NCBI GenBank assembly: GCA_015501585.1
Contig: JADNRY010000162.1
Coordinates: 80,972-144,971 of the forward strand
Direction of reading: 5' to 3'
From: Rhodocollybia butyracea
Taxonomy: Eukaryota > Basidiomycota > Agaricomycetes > Agaricales > Omphalotaceae
DNA length: 64,000 bases
Shown here: piece by piece, positions 56,151 to 64,000 of the stretch
How positions within the stretch are numbered: the stretch's first letter is position 1
How the letters are laid out: every line of letters begins with the position of its first letter
Notes under the pieces: model-generated
Database searches by the model: none
Seen by the model: the letters and a program-made list of their open reading frames with translations, nothing else
Told to the model about the DNA's origin: nothing
Made by a program: the position numbers and the translations under genes

Positions 56151-58530
56151 ATCGAGTCTAGATCTAGCAAAGCGCTTCCTCATTTCCTGCAAAGCTAATT
56201 ATAAGGCTAATGGATGTTCTGATAATGGGACTGTGATGCCCGATAACTATCCCCCGTCCGCATGTAGTATCGGCGAGTTCGACGGATTGACTGTTTTCCA
56301 ATGTGCTGTCGCATTGGCCTTTACCTATTTATTAACCTTTCACTGAGTTCAACGCTTATTATGATGCATGAACCGTTCAAGAGGAGAGCAAGATATTGGT
56401 AGATCAAGCAAATATTCAACTATATTAGGTCAACATCGACTCACTGTAGTTGCCTCACAATGTCCTACGAGCCAGATTCCAACTGGCTCGGAAAAGGAAG
56501 CATGGCGGGAGCAAAGGGGATAATACATGACTGCATATACTTCTGTTTTCCATGCCTGAGAACCTCAAGCGCCTTACACCGGTGCGTCCCTTTAGAAACA
56601 ATTTCACATTCACGGCGGATCTAGACTCAGATCTGCTCCATCCAAGCCACTTATATTATGGAACAGACTACTAGTTGAACTGCGGAACGCTTCCGCGCCC
56701 GGTCATTCCACGCGCCACTGTCTTTCCTCATTTCTCAAACAACAGGAAACCAAACCGAGCCGGCGGTCGCACATCCCCCCGGGCCCGGCCAGTCATGTAG
56801 AATTTTGTGAGGAGGTATCCGCCGCTCCGGCCCTGAGTTCAAAGTATATTATCTGTTGGATCGTCAAGATATGCGTTAGTCGGGTCAGAACTAATAGCAT
56901 AAATATCAACATTAAACATCTAACAAGGGCTTAGATAAAAGACAGTTGGTTAGACAAGACTCATATCCTGGACTAGGAATGGAACTTATGGAAGATAAGT
57001 AAGACTAACGGGAGTGGGGATGGGCTGCCTTAAGACAGTTTTTCCCCCAGTATTTTTTATAGTGTTTCCTGTAGTATGGCAGTATATAATTACCCCAAGT
57101 GCCAGTGATGGAGATGCCTTCACCAGAATGATCAGGAAAGGTCTGACTTGGTGTGCCTCAATCAAAAAAGAATGAGAAATTCTGCATGGAGAAGGTAAAG
57201 CGCACATTTGACGCGGACAGATGATCTATAGAGAGACGAAAGGAACCACAAAAGGATGGGCCCGGGGCCAGCATATTACTTTCACTGAGATTTGACGCAA
57301 TAGCATCGCATAGCATGTGCTTGAGGTTATGGAGCCGTTAGATTTTGAGGGATGTGTAATGCCGCCGCGGTGTATCATAATATGTGATCTGATGTCCCAT
57401 CGCTGTCCGCTTGGCACCGACCTGCACTGAAGCTGCTTGAAATGATGATGCAAACAGGACCGTCGACACTCACAGCGAGTGGAACCGCGACGACATGGTG
57501 GTCAAGGAATAAGAGCGATTAGATTATCTAATGTACGTACGTACAATAAACTACTACCTAAGAGGCGGAGCGACCGAGCAACAGTAAGTATACTCTAGCA
57601 TGAAATCATAGATCTTGAGTGGTTCAGATGGATGGGTACGATAGGTGGGAGATGATCCTGGGACCAGCTACATTATAATTGACTGATTGATCTTCCGATG
57701 CCCGAGGGCGCACAGGGTCTTACTTCCCGGAAAGAGACCACCGCAAGTCTCAAAGAATGTGTTTGGGATGAATTAGACGGGATCGTAACAAACATAGTCC
57801 ACCGCGCCACGCGCTTCTTGCCGATTCGAAAATCCCGTCTTTGGCAAGACCTGCACAGCGTTGTGCAATTGGGGAATGTACCTTATGTATTGAGTTAATC
57901 TGTCTCGCAATCGATCTTATTGATCTTTCTATTGATTGTCTACCCGCGTGAACCCCACGTATCATCCGCAATATGTATTGTGTTGATTGATATCCATGAA
58001 AGTCCCAATTACTGGATAGCACGCTGAGCTATTATAGAGCTTAATAAGACATTTGCACTTTGCTTCCTGAATGAGGCCGATAACTTTGTGAGACATTGCT
58101 TTACGTATGAGAGGAGAGCTAGGAACCGTACGGAAATGATGCATAGAGCCTGTCTGTCATTGTCAATATATCTACATATCACAGGTTCAATTCAGACTGG
58201 GCAAAGGGCATTAGTAGCAGGCAGGTAATGCGGCATACACGTCAAGTAAAAGACATATGTAGATAAAGAGCCCGGATTTGCCCACTCGGTCAGCCTCTGT
58301 CACGGATACAACAGTGAGCCTCCACCAAATTACCTTCAGTGGTTTGCGCCTCACCGCAGGGTCCTTTACAGATATATATCATTGAACATCGTTTGAACAT
58401 TGTTTGGAGTGCATCACCGTTGTGCAAGGAAGTGAACCAACATAACAGAATATGTTAGTTTCTTCTTCTTTTTGCTGTACAAGTGCATAAAACAATCTTA
58501 CATGATTATATTAGTTGACTTCGACAAAAA
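56151..58530. other. long intergenic region, no gene identified
   Basis: Short frames without motifs on both strands; TATA-like words near 58370 may belong to the next gene. Confidence 0.4.
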
Positions 58531-58689
58531 ATGGACCTTATCTCTGGGTTTCTGAAAGTGAGTAAATGATTAATTGTTTACTACTGAAGACTACGGAAGA
58601 ATCAACGAAAAATTAACGATATCATGGTAGTCTACAAGGGACGGGATCATACGTGCGGGGGCTGTGCCCCCGCGATTTTTTAATCGCAG

Positions 58690-61200
58690 CCATGCTGCTT
58701 TACTCAGCGGGCTTGGTCTGTACCACTTGCTTCGCTTTGAACAGAAAGGCCGCCTCAAACATCTTGAAAAGTACATTCAATTGGATCGTAAAGTGCTCCG
58801 ACTCCTTCCCTTGGGCCACCCGAGGCTTGGTGATGCACTCAATGGCCTCAGTGTGTTTCTCATTATGCACTTCCACGAGACAGGCCAGCTTGGAGATCTT
58901 GAAGAGTCTATTCAACTGAGTCGAGAAGCACTTCTACTCCTTCCTATGGAGCGCCGTAATAAATCACTCAAAATCCTCAGTGTGGGCCTCCTTGTTCGCT
59001 TCCAGCAGACAGGCCACCTTGGAGATCTTGATGAGTCTATTCAAGTGAATCGAGATGTGCTCCTGCACTGCCCTGTGGGCCACCCGGACCGTGGTGATGC
59101 ACTCAAGGACCTCAGTAAAGGCCTCCAGAGTCACTTCGAGCAGACGGGCCACCTCAGTGATCTTGATGAGTCTGTTCAATTAAAGCAAGATGTGCTCCTA
59201 CTCTGTCCTGTGGGCCACCCAGGCCATGGTGATGCACTCAGCCTGGGCCTCCTTGTTCGCTTCCAGAAGACAGGCCACCTCGGAGATGTTGATGAGTCTG
59301 TTCAATTGCATCGAGATGTGCTCCTACTACTTCCTGTGGAGCACCGTGGTAATTCACTCAAAACCCTCAGTGTGGGCCTCCTTCTTCGCTTCCGGCAGAC
59401 AGGCCACCTTGGAGATCTTGACGAGTATGTTCAATTGAGGCGAGATGTGCTCTTACTCTGTCCTGTGGGCCACCTGGGTCGTGGTGAGGCACTCAATGAC
59501 CTCAGTCAGGGCCTCCGGAGTCGCTTTGAGCAGACAGGCCATCTTAGAGATCTTAATGAATCTGTGCAATTGAATCGAGATGCTCTCCTACTCTGTCCTG
59601 TAGGCCATCTGAGACGTGGTGATGCACTAGATGACCTGGGTGTGTCTCTCCTTTTTTACTTCCAGGTGACAGGCAAGCTTGGAGATCTTGAAGAGTCTAT
59701 TCAATTGAATCGAGAAGCGCTTCTACTCTATCCTGTGGGTCACCCAAAACGTGGCCGTTCACTCAGCAACCTCAGTACATGCCTCAATATTCACTTTGAG
59801 CAGACAGGCCAGCTTGGAGATCTTGAGGAGTCTGTTCAGTTGAGTCGAGAAGCACTTCAACTCCATCCTATGGCCCATCCAAGCCATATTGCTTCACTCA
59901 GCAACCTTGGCAGGTGCCTCTCTGTTCGCTTTCAGCAGACAGGCCACCTTGGGGATCTTGACGAGTCTGTGCAATTGATTCAAGAAGCACTTCTACTCTG
60001 TCCTGTGGGCCACCCTCATCGTGGTCATGTACTCAGCATCCTTAGTACACCTCTCCAGAGTCGCTTCCAGGAGACAGGCCAGCTGGAAGATCTGGATAAT
60101 TCTATTCAATTGAGTCGTGAAGCACTTCTACTCAACCCTGTGGGCCACCGGAAGCATGGTAGTTCACTCAGCAACCTCAGTGGGGGCCTTCTTCTTCGCT
60201 TTCAGAATACAGGCCAGCTTGGAGATCTCGATGAGTCTGTGCAATTAGATCAAGAAGCACTTCTACTCTGTCCTGTGGGCCACCCTCAGCATGGTCATGT
60301 ACTCAGCAACATTATTATGACTCTCCAGAGTCGCTTCCAGGAGACAGGCCAGCTGGGAGATCTGGATAATTCTATTCAATTGAGTCGAGAAGCGCTTCTA
60401 CTCAGCCCTGTGGGCCACTCAACGCATGGTAGTGCACTCAGCAACCTCAGTCGGGGCCTTTTTCATCGCTTTCAGAATATAGGCCAGCTTAGAGATCTTG
60501 ATGAGTCTGTTCAATTGAGTCAAGAGGCGCTTCTACTCTATCCTACGGGCCACCCAAAGCAAGGTGCTTCACTCGGATACCTCAGTTTGGGCCTCTTTCT
60601 TCGCTTCCAACAGGTAGGCCACCTCAGAGATCTTGATGAGTCTATTCAATTAAATCGAGAAGCACTTCTACTCCATCCCGTAGGCCACCAGCACCACACT
60701 AGTTCACTCAACAACCTTAGTATGGGCCTCAATCTTCGCGTTGAGCAGACAGGGAACCTTGGAGATCTTGAAGAGGCTGTTCAATTGAATCGAGAAATGC
60801 TTCTACTCCAACCTGTAGGCAGCCTTCACCATGGTACTTCACTCGGTGGCCTCAGTTCGACCCTCTATACTCTCTTCAAGCAGACAGGCCACCTCGGAGA
60901 TCTTGATGAGTCTATTCAATTCAGTCGAGAAGCACTTCAACTCCTGCCCACTGTGGGCCACTGGAGCCATGGTACTTTACTCAATAACCTCAGTATGAGC
61001 CTCAGAGATCACTTTGAGCAGACAGGCCATCTTGGGGATCTTGATGAGTCTGTTCAATTGGCTCGAGAGCTGCTTCTGCTCCATCCTGTAGGCCACCCAG
61101 ACCATGGTTCTTCACTCAACTGCCTCTGTTTGGGCCTCTATTGTTGTTTCCAGCAGACAGGCCACCTTGAAGATCTAACAGAGTGTGTGTCAGCTTCCAA
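58690..61200 (+). repeat. tandem array of about 18-19 135-bp units
   Basis: Each unit encodes one 45-residue helical repeat (occasional 42-46). Words such as GACAGGCCACCTTGGAGATC and GATGAGTCTGTTCAATTG recur once per unit. Some pairs (for example the units around 60060 and 60320) are close to identical, indicating recent block duplication. Confidence 0.9.
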
Positions 61201-62881
61201 AGAGTCTGCTGAGGATATATATTCTCTAGTATCAAACTCTCTGATGGCAGTAAGCAATTGGGTAGAAATTACACGGCCATACCATGATCTTTCCCAATCC
61301 AACCTGGAAGCATATATCACGGGGCTTTCCCTGATTTCCCGCTCGCTCTCTATGATTCCTATGATTTCATTGCAGTACCAGCACCTCTTGTCAGTCATCA
61401 AGCTTCCAGGATTTGTTTCTGATGGCGCATCACAGGCAATTCAACTGGGCCAGCTTTCCCTAGCTGTTGAGATGATAGAACAAGGGCGGGGGTTGCTCTG
61501 GTCTGAATTGCGGGGCTTGAGGACACCTATGGACAGGCTCCAGGCTCTGGACTCTTCACTAGTTGATGAGTTGATGCAGATCAATCATCAACTTGAGATA
61601 CTGTCAACCAAGCGCTCAATGCAAAATTCTGTTGACAGTGGTGCAGGTCTTCTCTATCTTCAAACTGACAGTCACCAGGACCAGATGAAGGTAATGAGGG
61701 ATCCGTTTGGTCATAGCTTGTCTGAGAAGCGCCATCTCTTGCATGGTCAAGGTGATATTATCGAGAAGATACAAAAGATCCCCGGATTCGAGACATTTTT
61801 GGGCAGAAAATTATTTGATGAGCTCAAACCCGCTGCAAAACACGGCCCTGTCATTGTGGTCAATTGCAGTAGGTATAGGTCCGACGTACTCATTGTCCTG
61901 GAACAAAACCTGCCTGTATTGATTTCCTTGGTAGAGGATTTTTATGAACAAGCAGAAACCCTTGTGGAGCAGCTCACAGAAGCAAGGTCTGGTCTCAAAG
62001 CTTCTCCAAAGCGGTACAACCATGTCCTCCGTGCTACACTGAAGGACCTATGGGATCTTCTAGTATCACCTGTTGTCACCAAACTCCAAGAGCTCCATAT
62101 TCCAGCAAAGTCACGGATCTTCTGGTGCCCCACATCTATTTTAACCACACTCCCACTACATGCGGCAGGTCCCATTTTACCTGGAACAAGGAAATTTCTT
62201 CCTGACTTGTACATCTCATCATACACTCCTACGCTCACTGCGCTCATTGATGCCTTCAACACCACTAAATCATCTCCACAACTACCCCATCTTCTAGTTG
62301 CTGGCCAATATAATGAATCCCTTCCCAGAACAAAGGAGGAGATTCATGAAGTGTTACAGTATCAGAAGCACATCCCTACTACATCTGTGGAGGGACCTGC
62401 AACTAAGGAAGCTTTAGAAAAGGCCCTTGTTGATCACGAGTGGCTCCACATTGCATCACATGGTACACTTGTCCCCAAAGAGCCTTTTGGTTCTTACTTC
62501 TCACTGGCTGACCATTCGCGCTTCACCTTATTGGACATAATTCGCTTGAACCTTCCCAATGCCACCTTTGCATTTCTCTCAGCATGCCACACTGCAGAAC
62601 AGTCCCTGGGCAGTGTTCATGATGAAGTCCTACATCTCGCAGCTGCAATGCAGTTCTGTGGTTTTCGGAGTGTGGTTGGAACATTGTGGGAGATGGCTGA
62701 TGTAGATGGCCCGGACATGGTGAAAGACTTTTACTCACATCTTTTCTCGGATGAAAATGTGGCTCAATGCAACGAGATTGGAGCACAAGCAAGAGCGTTG
62801 TCTGAGGCAATCAGGAAAATGAGAGGAAGGAAGGGAGTAACATTGGAGAGGTGGGTAAATTTTGTTCACATTGGTGCCTGA
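58690..62881 (+). CDS. TPR-CHAT protein: about 18-19 helical repeats plus CHAT caspase-like domain
   Basis: A frame of about 1,397 residues from an inferred splice acceptor (AATCGCAG, ending 58689) to TGA 62879-62881. The frame continues upstream only to a TAG near 58630 and contains GTG but no ATG there. The true start is therefore in an unresolved 5' exon (ATG near 58531 giving MDLISGFLK is a candidate, but its splice phase does not fit) or at a downstream ATG. Repeats of 45 residues follow the pattern GHPxRGDALxxLSxGLxxRFxQTGHLGDLDESVQLxREALLLCPV. After a linker of about 350 residues comes CHAT, with LHIASHG (His about 1266, counting from 58664) and LSACHTA (Cys about 1308) as the catalytic dyad, then VVGTLWEMAD. 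CHAT proteins are clan CD-type peptidases; bacterial TPR-CHAT enzymes cleave effectors after activation. Substrate here is unknown. The repeats probably regulate or recognise. Confidence 0.88.
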
Positions 62882-64000
62882 TATCATTTTGTGCCTCAAG
62901 GTGAGTCATAATTGTTTTATTTCATTGAAGTTTACCAAGTTTATGGATGTCAATGTCACTGGTTTGCTTAGGTTCTGGCCCCTGGAAATATTGATAGTTT
63001 AGTATCAAAACTTTTCTCTCAGTAGGGCTGTGTATTATGCTAATGCATGTAGTTTTTTGTACCCTTGTTGACTGAATTTGATTATTTAAATACTAGTCTC
63101 TTTTCTTTGAAAATATGCCCAGTGCTTATTTGCCAATTATTTGCCTAGTAGTATGGATCCTTTGGCTGCAAGGAAATGTGACTGACAAGCAGGATAGAAC
63201 CTAAAACATTCTCAAGGCAGAGAACATGTACAGTGATGCAACATCTGAGTGCTCACTGTGCTCAGTGGTTGTAGGTACACATAAAATTTACATATCTCAT
63301 GGTCATTACCAGCCCGCTTCTTTCTTTATAGAAAATACCTGAGTTGTCCTGACCGTTAAATGCAATCCTAAATCTGGATCGCAAATTGACATAGTGAGGA
63401 TCTCTCATCTATGCTTCTTGTTTATTGCCTTTTAGTGGTATCAATAAATCCCAGTGTCTTCTCGATTGAACACAGCATTTGTGAGAGCCATTTAGCTTTT
63501 TTTTTTTTAAAATCAAAAAAATTAAAATCAAAAAAAGCATACTGTAATGACAGGGCTGAAGATCTCCTTGACCATTGTGAGCATATGAGGGTCCTTCATG
63601 AGAATGATGGTTGACTGAATGAAGTAACCTTTGGAGTTGTCACCTAGCTACATAGTTTAAATGGTTAAATGGTTGAACTGCACAGTAGCAGTTTCGGACT
63701 CACCTGTGTCCGATCCAAAGCTGACCTTGATTGTAAAAAATATAAGCCAAAAGCTGACCCTTGAAGCCCTCCAGTCCAGATTGAGAAGAAGACATAGAGC
63801 CACGATAGGTCAGGGCACTTCTGGGCAAAGATGGAGTTAGTGGAAGGTTATGCAGAAAGTTTCATTACAGACCATTCTTGATACAAGTCGAAAGCTCCAC
63901 AAAAAGCCTGCATCACAGCATTCTAAACCTGAGCAGATTTATTATGCATGGTATGGAAGTTCTTCCCTTCAGTCTCCCAGGCAATGCTTGGATACCCCTT
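62882..64000. other. 3' region of the CHAT gene, no further gene identified
   Basis: AT-rich; poly-T then AAAATCAAAAAAATTAAAATC near 63500-63535. The short frame at 63411-63614 has no motif. The sequence to the window end is not recognised. Confidence 0.4.

Noticed and set aside
58664..58689. Start of the CHAT protein at 58664
   Set aside because: The codon is GTG, which is not a credible start in a fungal nuclear gene.

Overview
The window looks like nuclear DNA of a basidiomycete fungus (Agaricomycetes); no species can be named from the sequence. The basis is: genes split by many 43-66 nt GT-AG introns; a DUF6534-type membrane protein, a family largely confined to mushroom-forming fungi; a TPR-CHAT protein and an NB-ARC/TPR NLR-like protein typical of their accessory genomes; a chromodomain Ty3/Gypsy retrotransposon; a DIRS-like gag/RT remnant; and a tRNA-Glu. 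Gene density is low and transposon and duplication content is high.

Layout. 1-3.6 kb: decayed minus-strand gag-like/RT remnant. 4.3-7.3 kb: two non-autonomous DNA transposons (a TA-target element, and a hAT-type MITE with 8-bp target duplication) and GTATGG-rich repeats. 7.7-11 kb: minus-strand NLR-like gene with a P-loop-less NB-like segment, a normal NB-ARC and eleven near-identical 42-residue TPRs, broken by one apparent 1-bp deletion. 12.1-14 kb: first copy (A) of a dispersed repeat family. 14-18.3 kb: no gene seen. 18.3-20.4 kb: DUF6534-type multi-exon gene. 21.4-23.2, 36-37.8, 40-40.7, 43.3-45.1 and 45.5-46.6 kb: five paralogues (G1-G5) of a family I do not recognise. Complete members have a signal peptide, three tandem two-part modules and phase-1 introns at matching places. 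Only G4 reads through intact (538 aa). Interleaved are further copies (B-F) of the dispersed repeat. Copy B is split by a complete 8,751-bp Ty3/Gypsy element (26461-35211) with apparently identical 283-bp LTRs and a 5-bp target duplication. 47-49.1 kb: two more inverted-repeat elements. 50.6-51.5 kb: minus-strand secreted Cys-rich, probably GPI-anchored protein. 53.5-54.4 kb: tandem tRNA-Glu unit with one good and two decayed copies. 58.7-62.9 kb: a large protein with about 18-19 45-residue helical repeats and a C-terminal CHAT caspase-like domain (His and Cys of the dyad visible).

How they may work together. The NLR-like protein and the TPR-CHAT protein are both architectures linked to self/non-self recognition and regulated cell death; their presence 48 kb apart is suggestive, not proof of a shared pathway. 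The secreted three-module family is the best candidate for something undescribed: it spreads as a unit with its promoter and 3' flank, together with repeat blocks, in a birth-and-death pattern.
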